From a bacterium (GTDB lineage Bacteria > 4484-113 > JAFGCY01): 38,902 bases of DNA. The notes beneath the pieces were generated by a model, which saw nothing but the letters and a program-made list of their open reading frames with translations, was not told the origin of the DNA and did no database searches. Where the stretch lies: the NCBI GenBank assembly GCA_016932385.1, contig JAFGCY010000083.1, forward strand, positions 1 through 38,902, given 5' to 3'. This document shows positions 8,957 to 18,915 of this stretch, one piece after another; position 1 is the first letter of the stretch; every line of letters starts with the position of its first letter. The translations under genes were made by a program, and so were the position numbers.

Positions 8957-11536
8957 ATGCATCGCCATTTCCTAGTTGGCACGTCAGTGCTGCTTGTGTT
9001 GCTGCTAACGTTGCTCAGTACTTCTGCTGTAGCGAAAGCTCAAGTCCCGAACAGCGGCCAACTGGTGTTCTTTGATCAGACCTGGTCGATTGACTACACC
9101 ATCACCGGTGTGGAGATGAGCAGCCTGGACACGCCGGAGTTCAACGACCATCTCTTTTCCGGCGAGGCTAAGGCCCCCGTGGTCAACATCCAGGGGCAGT
9201 TGAACCTCTCGATCTTTGGCAAGGGTCTGGGCGAATTCAATGCCTCGCTGAAAAGTGGGTCGGCAAAGGTCAAGGCCTTCGGCAACCCGTTCAATGACGC
9301 GAGCTACGATTGGAACGGGCCTGCCTGGAACTGGCAGGGCAGCCTGGACGGGCGCGACTCCGACACGTCGCTGGCCAAGACGGTACCCTTTAACCTCAAC
9401 ATTCCCGTGCCGGCCTTTGACGAAGCTCAAGGTGTTGAGAATATCTATGTGAAGTTTGAGGTTACCTCTAAGACGTACAACTACCGCTGGGGCGAGCCCG
9501 ATGATTTTGTCAGTGGCCGGTGCACACTCAAGGGTACGATTGCAATCCCCGAAGACCTCAAGGTCCCACCCACGCTGACCGTCACTAACGGCGGTGAGCT
9601 GGACCCCTTGAAGATCAGGCTGGAGCTGCGCGATAACTCCTTTAAGCCGGCGCAGCCGATGAAAGACGCCGCGCTGAAGATTACGGCGCCGCTGCCGAAC
9701 AAACCGGCCAGCGCACTGGGTGACTATTTCAACACTGCCGACTGGAAGTTGGCGGGCTACTTTCACTCGGCAACAAAGTGTCCCAACTGCAAATGGACGC
9801 AGGCCTCCAGCCAGTTCACTTCAGACATTTTCTACTACCTGGAAAAGCCCGGCGAACCGATTGAGGTGCTGACGGACGATCAGGGTGTGGCCGAACTGGA
9901 GTTCTACCTAGACTTCCCAGCGCTGGGGGCAAACGTACCGCGCCGCGATAAACCGCTCAAGGTTCCGATCAAAGTTGCCTACGATGGCGTTGAAGGAGGT
10001 GACAAAGGCAAGCTGCTGGCGGAGGCAGAGCTGGAGGTTTCTCTGAACTACCTGGGATATGTCGTGACGGTGACCTATATCCAGCCGCAGGAGTGGGAAG
10101 CCCGGGGCGGCCTGGGCGACTACCGGCCCGCCGACCAGAACGTGGCTGAGTATCCCCTGGATACGTACTTCAAAGACACCGGTACAGGGCTGCCCTACGC
10201 CGAGGTCAGCGGGGCTGACCGCGTCACCATTGTTACCGGGAACCAGCTTGTCGCCCCGGTTGGCTATGATGGCTATGGGGTGGGCGGAGACAGCGCTATT
10301 CTGCAGCCGGAAATGCCGGCTCAGCAGCTCAAGCCCGGCATGCTGCTGGGCCTGGGCGATCAGATCAACCTGGATGCACGGGGCTTGATCCGCCTGAAGC
10401 CGCTGGCCAAGACCGACCCCAGCTATGGCATGACCGCCAGGCCGGGCTGGGTCTGGGTGACGGTCAGATTCTTTGACGGCCTGAAGGCTAAAGTAGGCTG
10501 CAACGGGATTACCGAACAGCACACCGTCACTATTGGCCGCACACCAGAAGACAGCGGCTGGGTGCCAACGTCGAAGTCGTTCTGCTACTGGGCGGCTAAG
10601 GAAGCTGGTGAGCATCTGGTCAGCAAGCTTATCCCCGTCTATGGGCAGATCGATCTGGTGACCGACGTGGCAGGCTATATCCGCTGGATCAACAACGGCG
10701 AGCCGGTCTACATCAGGGTCGAATCCGCTTTCCAGGTTTCACCCCAAGACGATGGCACGGTGCAGGTGGTTGTGCGCGAGGGGCATCCCACAGTGCTGAC
10801 AAGCGCCACGGGTTTCGGCGGGCTCAAAGCAACCACCGGGCAGTCGGTTACCGTTGGCGCGGGCAATGGACTGAAAATGACGACCGCTCAAGCGGATCAA
10901 AACTCATCGGCGGACCAGCAACTGGCCAAGCTACTGGACGTGGTGGAGGGAAGCTCCGGCCTGGCGCCGGTCGAGTTGGCGACGGCTGACGGTGGCAGCG
11001 GTGGAGTGCCCGGCACGCCCGGCACGCCAGGCAGCCAGGAGGCTGGAGTGGGCGAGATGCCCGATGACTACTACGCCGGCGATGCCCCGTTGGAGGGACT
11101 AGCCACAGACGACATGCCGGACGATTACAGTGCGGGTGATGTCGCGGCTGATTTCATAAACTATCGCTTCGACGATTTCAGCCTGGATTTGAGTGACGGT
11201 TATGATTTCACCCCTGAGAGTGAAGACTCCTTCGCCTCATTCGCCAATGAGGGGCTGGGCCTGTACATCGTGGTGATCCGTGCTGAGACTGAGCCAGGCG
11301 AGCTGCTCGACCTGTTGGAAATGGAATATGCGGCTGCAATACGGCGAACTGTCGCCGGGCAAGGTGCGCAGTGGATCCCCCTCTTGGATGGCGGTAAGGA
11401 ATACGGTGCCCTGCTCAGCTTTAACCAGCCGCTGGCCAATGGAAACCGCCTGTTTGTGCACTTCATCGCCGAACCCGCTGACTGGCGCAATCTGGCCGAC
11501 GAAGTGCAAGGTATCCTTGAACGAATGGGATTTTAG
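8957..11536 (+). CDS. Large secreted protein, second member of the tandem pair
   Basis: The 859-residue product is clearly paralogous to the preceding gene along its whole length. Shared blocks include a CPNC pair (C275, C278), ASSQFTSDIFYYLEKPGEP, VLTDDQGVAELEF, KPGMLLGLGDQINLDARGL, GWVWVTVRFFDG, and the DDYYAGD/DDYSAGD motif before the C-terminal PsbP/DcrB-like domain. It has its own signal peptide (STSAVAKA) and a strong ribosome site (GGAGG). Compared with its sister it has a Gly/Pro/Thr-rich linker (residues of about 670-700) and a duplicated Asp-rich motif before the last domain. I cannot assign a function. The 143-bp gap between the two genes suggests separate promoters. Confidence 0.8.
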   Translation: MHRHFLVGTSVLLVLLLTLLSTSAVAKAQVPNSGQLVFFDQTWSIDYTITGVEMSSLDTPEFNDHLFSGEAKAPVVNIQGQLNLSIFGKGLGEFNASLKSGSAKVKAFGNPFNDASYDWNGPAWNWQGSLDGRDSDTSLAKTVPFNLNIPVPAFDEAQGVENIYVKFEVTSKTYNYRWGEPDDFVSGRCTLKGTIAIPEDLKVPPTLTVTNGGELDPLKIRLELRDNSFKPAQPMKDAALKITAPLPNKPASALGDYFNTADWKLAGYFHSATKCPNCKWTQASSQFTSDIFYYLEKPGEPIEVLTDDQGVAELEFYLDFPALGANVPRRDKPLKVPIKVAYDGVEGGDKGKLLAEAELEVSLNYLGYVVTVTYIQPQEWEARGGLGDYRPADQNVAEYPLDTYFKDTGTGLPYAEVSGADRVTIVTGNQLVAPVGYDGYGVGGDSAILQPEMPAQQLKPGMLLGLGDQINLDARGLIRLKPLAKTDPSYGMTARPGWVWVTVRFFDGLKAKVGCNGITEQHTVTIGRTPEDSGWVPTSKSFCYWAAKEAGEHLVSKLIPVYGQIDLVTDVAGYIRWINNGEPVYIRVESAFQVSPQDDGTVQVVVREGHPTVLTSATGFGGLKATTGQSVTVGAGNGLKMTTAQADQNSSADQQLAKLLDVVEGSSGLAPVELATADGGSGGVPGTPGTPGSQEAGVGEMPDDYYAGDAPLEGLATDDMPDDYSAGDVAADFINYRFDDFSLDLSDGYDFTPESEDSFASFANEGLGLYIVVIRAETEPGELLDLLEMEYAAAIRRTVAGQGAQWIPLLDGGKEYGALLSFNQPLANGNRLFVHFIAEPADWRNLADEVQGILERMGF

Positions 11537-11647
11537 CTATGGTAATGTGAAACTACCTGCTATGCAAAACTGCTGCAAGTGCTGATTTTAGCCGGATGGG
11601 TTTGGAAGCTTGAGGTACTGTGGCAATACCCATTGAAATTAGAAAAG

Positions 11648-11720
11648 CAGCCCCAACGGGGATCGAACCCGTGTTTCAGCCTTGAGAGGGCCGTGTCCTA
11701 GGCCACTAGACGATGGGGCC
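11648..11720 (-). tRNA. tRNA-Glu (anticodon CTC)
   Basis: The minus strand folds into a complete 73-nt cloverleaf. The acceptor stem is GGCCCCA/TGGGGCT, the D arm contains GTCTAGTGGCCTAGGAC, the anticodon stem is CGGCC/GGCTG with loop CTCTCAA (anticodon CTC), and the T arm is ACGGG-TTCGATC-CCCGT. The discriminator base is G. CCA is not encoded. The D arm and discriminator are typical of bacterial tRNA-Glu. Confidence 0.95.
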
Positions 11721-11966
11721 GCGACGTCGAAATATAGCAGAATAATCAGGACTGCGCAAGTACGTTTAGCCTAAGATTAAATGATAAGCGAAAAGGCGCT
11801 AGCTGCAATGCCGTCCGCCCGATCAGACCATGGGCAAAGGCTAGAGGCCACAGCCAATGATGTGCAGCGGTGGGTGCCGATCCACTTCCCTAAAAAGCAA
11901 CGTATCAGCCTTGAACCGGGCTCGTGGGGAGTCCTGCCCACACAAGCAAGTTGTTTGATTATCTTG

Positions 11967-11989
11967 GGCACAGCCTGGCCGGCTGTGCC
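11967..11989. repeat. Perfect 9-bp inverted repeat next to a terminator
   Basis: GGCACAGCC, a 5-nt loop, then GGCTGTGCC. It lies directly beyond the T-tract of the minus-strand terminator at 11993-12027. It has no T-tract of its own, so it may be a second hairpin of a tandem terminator or a 3'-end stabiliser. Confidence 0.6.
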
Positions 11990-11992
11990 ACG

Positions 11993-12027
11993 AAAAAAGA
12001 CGGGGCCGTCGCGGCAGAAGGCCCCGT
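11993..12027 (-). terminator. Rho-independent terminator downstream of a gene relic
   Basis: Read on the minus strand, ACGGGGCC pairs with GGCCCCGT (8 bp) around a 12-nt loop, followed by C and six T. It sits about 50 bp after the stop codon of the relic at 12078-12194. Confidence 0.8.
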
Positions 12028-12077
12028 GGTGCTATGAGAGCTGATGCTAACCGGCGGGTCAAGCACTCCGCCGCCGG

Positions 12078-12194
12078 TCAGACGTAGGCCAGGCCGCCAA
12101 GTGCGCTGTTTTCACTTAGCGACTGGTCGTAGGTAACTGTGTAGCCCTGGCCGTTGACGTTGCCGATCGTCGTGCCCTCCACCTCTCGCGAACT
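12078..12194 (-). pseudogene. C-terminal relic of an unidentified protein
   Basis: A minus-strand frame of 38 codons, bounded upstream by an in-frame TGA, reads TTIGNVNGQGYTVTYDQS and SALGGLAYV before TGA. The composition looks like the end of a beta-rich secreted protein. It is followed at normal distance by an intact terminator, which suggests that only the tail of a former gene survives. I cannot name the family. Beyond this relic, the tRNA, the hairpin and the terminator, I see nothing in 11537-12290. Confidence 0.4.
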
Positions 12195-12290
12195 TCAGAT
12201 GCGCATTTGAGTGCGAGAATCAGCCGCGAGTTTCAGCCGGCCGAGTTTTCCCACAATACTGTGCCTGCCAGGACGTGGCAGCAAAACGCG

Positions 12291-13247
12291 CTACTCGCCG
12301 CGGCGCTTACGGTCTTCTTTTTCCTTGGCGCGCTTGACCTGGCGTGATGGGCCGCCCTTGTGCTTGGCGCGGCGGTCGCGAGCATAGGCGCGCAACTGCT
12401 CCCACTTGCGCAGCTGGCTCACGCCCCACAGCGCGATCAGCACGAGTACGATCGCTGCCGCTTGCGAGTAAGTGATGAAGCTGATGCCGGCCTGCTCCTG
12501 GTTCTCGACCAGCGGGATGAGCAGCGGGATTGACCGGAAGGGATCCTCGAACAGGCTGCGGGCCAGGCTGTAAACGATAACGAAGCCGAGATAGGCCGAG
12601 CCGATCGGGAAGCGCTTGGTCACCCAGCTCTCATTGAGCAGGATGATGACGACGACCAGAGTGAACAACCCGACGAACAGGCCGTAGAGCTCCGTCGGAT
12701 GGCGCAGGATTATCTCATTGGCCAGAGTGGGATCGAGGCCGTAATTGTGGTATTCGTCATGCGGGAAGTTCATCGCCCAGGGGCCTTCCCAGCGGAAGCC
12801 GAGGATATCGCCGTTCATGAAGTTGCCGAAGCGGACGAGCATTACGCCCAGCGCTACGCCCGGCGCAAACGAGTCCATCACCTCGATGAACGCCACGTCC
12901 TTGTTCATGAAGTAGAGGTAGGCGGCCAGCAAGCCGGCGATGATCCCGCCATGAAAGGATAGGCCGCCGTGCCAGAGCATGAAGACTTCCCAGGGATTGC
13001 GGTCCGGGCCGAAGAACATGCCGATGTTGGTGAGAACATAGACGATCCGCGCGCCGGCGATGCCCGCCAGGATGATCCAGAGCAGGCCGTCCCAGACGAG
13101 GTCGCCGTTGCGTCCGTGCTTCTTCAGAAACCAAGCCGAGATTCCGGCGCCGCAGAGCATTGACAGCGCCATCATGATCCCGTACCAGCGGATCGGGAGC
13201 GGTCCAAAGCCGAGAATTTCCGGTATCTGAAAAGCAATCGGGTCCAT
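12291..13247 (-). CDS. lgt: Prolipoprotein diacylglyceryl transferase
   Basis: Lgt moves diacylglycerol from phosphatidylglycerol to the lipobox cysteine of prolipoproteins in the inner membrane. The 318-residue protein shows the family landmarks: PLPIRWYG near the N-terminus, LWHGGLSFHGG (H93 region), VRFGNFMNGD (R139, N142, N145), HPTELYG, and SLFEDPFR containing the late conserved arginine. Seven hydrophobic segments are apparent. The C-terminus ends in a very basic tail of about 40 residues (RDRRAKHKGG, RAKEKEDRKRRGE), longer than usual. AGGTGG lies just before the ATG. It is transcribed away from recA. It would process the many lipoproteins in this window. Confidence 0.95.
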   Translation of the reverse strand: MDPIAFQIPEILGFGPLPIRWYGIMMALSMLCGAGISAWFLKKHGRNGDLVWDGLLWIILAGIAGARIVYVLTNIGMFFGPDRNPWEVFMLWHGGLSFHGGIIAGLLAAYLYFMNKDVAFIEVMDSFAPGVALGVMLVRFGNFMNGDILGFRWEGPWAMNFPHDEYHNYGLDPTLANEIILRHPTELYGLFVGLFTLVVVIILLNESWVTKRFPIGSAYLGFVIVYSLARSLFEDPFRSIPLLIPLVENQEQAGISFITYSQAAAIVLVLIALWGVSQLRKWEQLRAYARDRRAKHKGGPSRQVKRAKEKEDRKRRGE

Positions 13248-13336
13248 GCCACCACCTACATTTCACGTCGGAATTACGCCCGCCAATTCTAGCACCTATG
13301 CGCGGAAAGCTTGAGCAGAAAAGACAGTGCGGGGTC

Positions 13337-13365
13337 TTTACATGTGTATAGCATTATGGTATACT
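13337..13365 (+). promoter_or_regulatory. Sigma70-type promoter of recA
   Basis: TTTACA (13337-13342), a 17-bp spacer and TATACT (13360-13365) form a near-consensus promoter about 100 bp upstream of the recA start. I see no LexA-type box (neither CTGT-N8-ACAG nor GAAC-N4-GTTC) around it. Confidence 0.7.
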
Positions 13366-13462
13366 TCCCTCGCTTCTTGGGTGGCGGGCACGCAAGCTTC
13401 CCCCAATTAGCTTAACGATTGTAAAGAAAATAACACCGTCAGGTATTGCAGGAGTAGCGCGG

Positions 13463-14530
<1,068 letters not shown>

Positions 14531-14568
14531 CGGCCACGGCGCTGTAAGTCAAAAGCAGGAGTAACACG

Positions 14569-16107
14569 ATGGTTTGGATATGGCCACTAGCCGGGCTGGC
14601 GGTTGGCGTGATTGCCGCTTTGCTCGGCATTTATGTCGTCGTGCCACGCGCCACCGCAAAAACCGTTAAGGAATCCGAGGAAAAAGCGGCGCAGATGATC
14701 AAGGACGCGCGGCGCGAAAGCGATGACCGCGCCCAGCGGATCATTCGGGAAGCCAAAGACGAAGCCTCCACCTACAAAAAGGAAACCGAGCGCGAAGTGC
14801 GCAAACGGCAGAAGGAGTTCGACAAGCGCGAACAGATCTTCTTCCGCTCCGAGGAGAAGCTGCACGAGCAGTTGGAGAAGGTCGACCGCCGGCGCGCGGA
14901 ATTGGACCGGCGATCGAGCAATATCGACAAGCGCGAAAGCAAAGTCGACGAGCGCGAGGCGGAGATCGAGAAGGAGCTGCAACGCGTAGCGGAACTGGAC
15001 ATGGAAACGGCGAGCAAGGAAGTCCTGGCGGTCGCCGAGGAGGAATCGCGCTACGAGGCCGCGCAGCTGCGGCAGCGGATCGAGGACGAGACCAAGAACG
15101 AGGCGACGGAAATCGCCCGCCAGATCATCGTCAAGGCGATCTTCCGTTGTGCCGTCGACCATTACTCCGACAGCCTGATCACCAGCGTGGAGATCAAGAA
15201 CGACGAAATGAAGGGCCGGATCATCGGCCGCGAAGGCCGCAACATCCGCGCGATCGAGGCCGCCACCGGCGTGGACGTGATCATCGACGACACGCCGAAC
15301 GTGGTGGTGTTGTCCAGCTTCGACGGCGTGCGGCGCGAGGTTGCGCGCCAGGCGCTGGAGCGGCTGATTCAGGACGGGCGCATTCATCCGGCGAAGATCG
15401 AGGAGATCGTCGAGACCTGCCGGGAGAGCGTCGACGAGGAAATCTGGCGCGCCGGCCAGGAGGCGACGTTCCGCACGGGTATCACGGGGCTGCACCAGGA
15501 GTTGATCCGCATGCTCGGCAAGCTGAAATACCGCACCAGCTACGGCCAGAATGTCCTGGCGCATAGCATCGAGGTGGCGATCCTGGCCGGCATCATCGCC
15601 GCCGAGCTCGGGCTCAACCCCAAGAACGCCAAGCGCGGCGGGTTGCTGCACGACATCGGCAAGGCCGCCGATCCCGAGATCGAGGGCAGCCACGCCGAGA
15701 TCGGCGGGCGGTTCTGCAAGAAATTCGGCGAGAATTCAATCGTGGTCAACTGCGCCGAGGGCCACCACGGCGATGTCGAGCAGACGATCGAGAGTGCGAT
15801 CGTGCAGGTGGCGGACGCGATCAGCGCCGTCCGGCCGGGCGCGCGCGGCGAAGCGCTGCAGTCTTACCTGCAGCGGCTGCACGAGCTCGAGGACCTGGGC
15901 AACAGCTTCGCCGGCGTTTCCAAGTGCTACGCGATTTCCGCGGGCCGCGAACTGCGTGTGCTGGTCAAGCCCGAGCAGATGGACGACGTGCTGACCTACG
16001 ACCTCTGCCGTCAGATCAAGCAGCGGATCGAGGACGAGCTGGAATACCCCGGCACGATCAAGGTGACGGTGATCCGCGAAACCCGCGAGGTCGCGACGGC
16101 GAAGTAG
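14569..16107 (+). CDS. rny: Ribonuclease Y
   Basis: RNase Y is a membrane-anchored endoribonuclease that initiates mRNA decay. The 512-residue product has an N-terminal transmembrane helix (residues of about 3-25), a long charged coiled coil (to about residue 190), a KH domain with GRIIGREGRNIR (near residue 216) and an HD domain with LLHDIGKA (near residue 360), followed by EGHHGD. The C-terminal extension YAISAGRELRVLV matches the family. A clear AGGAG precedes the ATG. All expected domains are intact. Confidence 0.97.
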   Translation: MVWIWPLAGLAVGVIAALLGIYVVVPRATAKTVKESEEKAAQMIKDARRESDDRAQRIIREAKDEASTYKKETEREVRKRQKEFDKREQIFFRSEEKLHEQLEKVDRRRAELDRRSSNIDKRESKVDEREAEIEKELQRVAELDMETASKEVLAVAEEESRYEAAQLRQRIEDETKNEATEIARQIIVKAIFRCAVDHYSDSLITSVEIKNDEMKGRIIGREGRNIRAIEAATGVDVIIDDTPNVVVLSSFDGVRREVARQALERLIQDGRIHPAKIEEIVETCRESVDEEIWRAGQEATFRTGITGLHQELIRMLGKLKYRTSYGQNVLAHSIEVAILAGIIAAELGLNPKNAKRGGLLHDIGKAADPEIEGSHAEIGGRFCKKFGENSIVVNCAEGHHGDVEQTIESAIVQVADAISAVRPGARGEALQSYLQRLHELEDLGNSFAGVSKCYAISAGRELRVLVKPEQMDDVLTYDLCRQIKQRIEDELEYPGTIKVTVIRETREVATAK

Positions 16108-16146
16108 GCGGACAACCGCCGCGGCGGGTGCTACATTAGGCGTAGG

Positions 16147-16164
16147 CTCCGGCTCCTGCCGGAG
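16147..16164 (+). repeat. Hairpin directly upstream of a ribosome binding site
   Basis: CTCCGGC, loop TCCT, GCCGGAG (7-bp perfect stem). The downstream GGAGG at 16165-16169 is the Shine-Dalgarno sequence of the next gene. The left arm contains CTCC and could alternatively pair with that GGAGG. The hairpin may also mark the end of the rny message, but it lacks a T-tract. Confidence 0.5.
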
Positions 16165-16174
16165 GGAGGTACGC

Positions 16175-18619
16175 ATGCGCCGCACGTTGCTGCTGATCGC
16201 CGTCGTAGGGCTGGCCCTGGTGGCCGCCGGTCCCGTGGTTGCCGCCGAAGCCTACCTGGGCATCTGGCATGAAGTCAGCGAAGACCCGCCGGGGCTGTTA
16301 ATCGAAGTGCTGACCAACTCGCCAGCCGAAGTCTCGGGCCTGCGCGACGGGGACGTGATCACCGCGCTCAATGGCGTGGCCTTGGCCGACAGCGAGGTGG
16401 CCTACCCGCAGCAGCTCAAGGACGCGCTCAGCGGCCTGGGGATCGGCGACGTGATCCTGGTGACCGTCGTGCGCGATACGCCGGAGATCAGCTTGACGCT
16501 CAACGGCGCCGCGCTGCTGACCGAGTTTCCGTTGGAGGAAATCGGCGAACTGGTGGAGGAGGCCGGCGAGAACGACCAGCTCGTGCTCAAGGCCGAGCGC
16601 TACGTCCGCGAACTGGAAATCCCGGTGACGCTGGGCGTGCGCCCGGATACCGCCGGGATGCCGCTGCCGCCCAACAGCGAGTTGGAGATCGCTTTGCCCG
16701 ACGAGCATCCCGAAGTACGGCAGCTGTTGGAGAAACTCAGCAGCCAGTTGCAGCCTGCGGCCGGTGAAGGTGCGTTGGCCAAGATCCACAGCGCCCGCGG
16801 GATCGAGGAGTATAACGCCGACCTCCAAGCCCGTTTGATCGAGCGCGCTTCGCCCAACGACGGCTACAAGCTGACGCGGATGGTTTATCTGCTCCGCGAC
16901 GGCTTGAAAGGCGAAGCCATCACGCGGCAGATCAGCGACCGGCTGACCGGCGTCTGCCTGAACCGGCATACGGGCGGGTTTGCCCCGATCCAGGCCGCCG
17001 CGGCGGAGCTGCTGGACTTGCCGGGCATGTACGTTGTGGCGCCGGTCCTGCAATCCGGGCTCAGCGCCGAAGAGCATGTGGACATCCTGGAGCTGATGCT
17101 GGAGACCACCGCCGGGTATGTGCGGGCGGCGTTCAGCGATTTCAGCGAGGAGGAGTTGGCGTTCATCGCCAGCCAGCGCGAACAGCTGAGCGACGTGTTC
17201 AGCCAACATCATTACGTCGATTCCGAGGATGACGACCAGCGCCGAATCCGCGGCAATCTGGAGCTGATCAGCCTGGCCAAGCGCATCGATTACGAACAGC
17301 TGATGCTGGCCGAGTTGACGCTGATGCAGCTGGCGCATCCGACCTATCTCAACGGACTGAAGCGCGACTTAACCGCCGAGTTCAGCGACCGGCTGAGTGA
17401 AAGCGATCTTCTGGTCCGCGAGACGGAGCTGGGCAAGATCGTGATCAGCGGCACGGGCTCGACCTGGCGCCAGGGCGAAGCCGCGGCGATCCTGATCGAC
17501 CTGGGCGGCGACGACTTCTATACGACCACCGCCGGCAGCGGTATTTCGTTGGAGCATCCGGTGGGGCTGACCATCGAGTTCGGCGGTAACGATGCCTATG
17601 AATCAACAACGCGCTACAGCCAGGGCAGCGGTTCGCTGGGCTGCGGGCTGCTGATCGACTGCGCCGGCGACGACCAGTATGTTGGCTTGCAATGGGCGCA
17701 GGGCTGCGGCTACTTCGGCTGCGGGGCGCTGCTCGAACTGGCCGGCAACGATGTTTACCGCGGCGAGGAATTCTGCCAAGCCGCGGCGATCTTCGGCACG
17801 GGCCTGCTGGTGGACTACGCCGGTGACGACCGGCTGGAAGGCCAGATGAAATGCCAGGCCTTCGGCGGCGCGCATGCCGTCGGACTGCTGATCGATATCG
17901 CTGGTGACGATTATCGGTACTGCAAAGGCAAGTATCCGACCGGCTACGGCGATCCCGGTATATTCGATTCCTGGGGCCAGGGCTGCGCCCAGGGCTTCCG
18001 CAGCCTGGCCAGCGGCGGCATCGCCGGCATCATCGACCTGGCGGGCTGCGACTACAACGAGGCCGGCAATTTCAGCCAGGGCGGCGGCTATTACTTCGGG
18101 CTGGGATTCTTCCATGACCGCGGCTGGGAAAACGACCGCTATCTGGGCAGCCGCTATAACCAGGGTTTCTGCGCGCACCAGGCCGTGGGCGTCTTTCTGG
18201 AAGACGGCGGCGACGACTGGTATTCCACCCGGCAGGCCGTGGCTCAGGGGCTGGCCTGGGATGAATGCGCCACCGTGTTCATCGACTACGCCGGCGATGA
18301 TGTTTACCAGGGCGGCACCGGGTTCAGCCAGGGCGCCAGCGCGCACAACGCGTTCTGCCTGATGTGGGACCGCGGCGGCCGCGACAGCTATCTCTACCCG
18401 CCGGGCCAGGCACGGGCGGGTGGCAACGATTACCACGGCGGCACGTCGCTGTCGCTGTTCATCGATGAAGGCGGCGCCGATGATTTCTACAACAGCGCTG
18501 GCAGCGCCAACGGGCTGATCACCGGCTGGCCTGAGTACGGCTTTTTCGCCGATCTGCCGGGCACCGTCGCGGAAATCTTGCAGGACGATCAGTGGTTGGA
18601 TTATTGGCATGACCAATAG
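16175..18619 (+). CDS. Secreted PDZ protein with Gly-Asp-Asp solenoid repeats
   Basis: The 814-residue protein has a signal peptide (ending near VVAAEA) and a PDZ domain (residues of about 28-110, with VSGLRDGDVITALNG). A helical middle part (about 110-420) is followed by about twelve repeats to residue 790. The repeat pattern is roughly Q-G-x(3-5)-G-x-G-x-L-x-D-x-(A/G)-G-(D/N)-D-x-Y with a period of about 26 or more residues; examples are LLIDCAGDDQY, LLVDYAGDDRL, VFIDYAGDDVY and LFIDEGGADDFY. The regular glycines and the Asp-Asp-x-Tyr turns suggest a beta-solenoid, possibly calcium-binding. No protease active site is seen. Strong GGAGG, 5 nt before ATG. The exact function is unknown. Confidence 0.8.
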   Translation: MRRTLLLIAVVGLALVAAGPVVAAEAYLGIWHEVSEDPPGLLIEVLTNSPAEVSGLRDGDVITALNGVALADSEVAYPQQLKDALSGLGIGDVILVTVVRDTPEISLTLNGAALLTEFPLEEIGELVEEAGENDQLVLKAERYVRELEIPVTLGVRPDTAGMPLPPNSELEIALPDEHPEVRQLLEKLSSQLQPAAGEGALAKIHSARGIEEYNADLQARLIERASPNDGYKLTRMVYLLRDGLKGEAITRQISDRLTGVCLNRHTGGFAPIQAAAAELLDLPGMYVVAPVLQSGLSAEEHVDILELMLETTAGYVRAAFSDFSEEELAFIASQREQLSDVFSQHHYVDSEDDDQRRIRGNLELISLAKRIDYEQLMLAELTLMQLAHPTYLNGLKRDLTAEFSDRLSESDLLVRETELGKIVISGTGSTWRQGEAAAILIDLGGDDFYTTTAGSGISLEHPVGLTIEFGGNDAYESTTRYSQGSGSLGCGLLIDCAGDDQYVGLQWAQGCGYFGCGALLELAGNDVYRGEEFCQAAAIFGTGLLVDYAGDDRLEGQMKCQAFGGAHAVGLLIDIAGDDYRYCKGKYPTGYGDPGIFDSWGQGCAQGFRSLASGGIAGIIDLAGCDYNEAGNFSQGGGYYFGLGFFHDRGWENDRYLGSRYNQGFCAHQAVGVFLEDGGDDWYSTRQAVAQGLAWDECATVFIDYAGDDVYQGGTGFSQGASAHNAFCLMWDRGGRDSYLYPPGQARAGGNDYHGGTSLSLFIDEGGADDFYNSAGSANGLITGWPEYGFFADLPGTVAEILQDDQWLDYWHDQ

Positions 18620-18633
18620 GCCGCGGGGTTTGC

Positions 18634-18639
18634 TATTAT
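18634..18639 (+). promoter_or_regulatory. -10 box placed for a leaderless gatC message
   Basis: TATTAT ends 6 nt before the gatC ATG. Transcription starting about 7 nt after the box would begin at the ATG itself. No Shine-Dalgarno sequence is present. Confidence 0.35.
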
Positions 18640-18645
18640 CTAAGT

Positions 18646-18915
18646 ATGGACCGGAAAGCATTTGAACATCTCTGCAACCTCGCCCGCCTGGAACTTTCCG
18701 CTGAAGAGACCGCCGAGTTCGAACATAAATTCGAACGGCTGCTGGAATTCGTCGACCAATGCCAGCAGTATGAGCCGGCCAGCCGGGAAGCTCCGTTAAC
18801 CCTCAGGGACAACGTCGAACTGCGCAAGGACCACGGCCAGCGCTTCGAGTGGCCCGAGGGCACGGCGCATGACTACCGCGTCCCGCGGATCATCGATTTC
18901 GAGGGGGACAGCTAA
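18646..18915 (+). CDS. gatC: Asp-tRNA(Asn)/Glu-tRNA(Gln) amidotransferase subunit C
   Basis: GatC stabilises the GatCAB amidotransferase, which converts misacylated Glu-tRNA(Gln) or Asp-tRNA(Asn). The 89-residue protein shows the family pattern LCNLARLELSAEE near the N-terminus, a helix FEHKFERLLEFVDQC, and a C-terminal LRDNVELRKD segment. It is immediately followed by gatA. There is no ribosome binding site; a -10-like box ends 6 nt before the ATG, so a leaderless start is possible. gatB is not in the window. Confidence 0.92.
   Translation: MDRKAFEHLCNLARLELSAEETAEFEHKFERLLEFVDQCQQYEPASREAPLTLRDNVELRKDHGQRFEWPEGTAHDYRVPRIIDFEGDS

Noticed and set aside
13248-13462. A LexA box in the recA promoter
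   Set aside because: Neither the proteobacterial nor the Gram-positive type palindrome is visible; only the sigma70 promoter is.
16298-18661. Long antisense frames opposite the PDZ-repeat gene
   Set aside because: They are composed of mirror-image codons of the repeats and have no ribosome site or recognisable domain.
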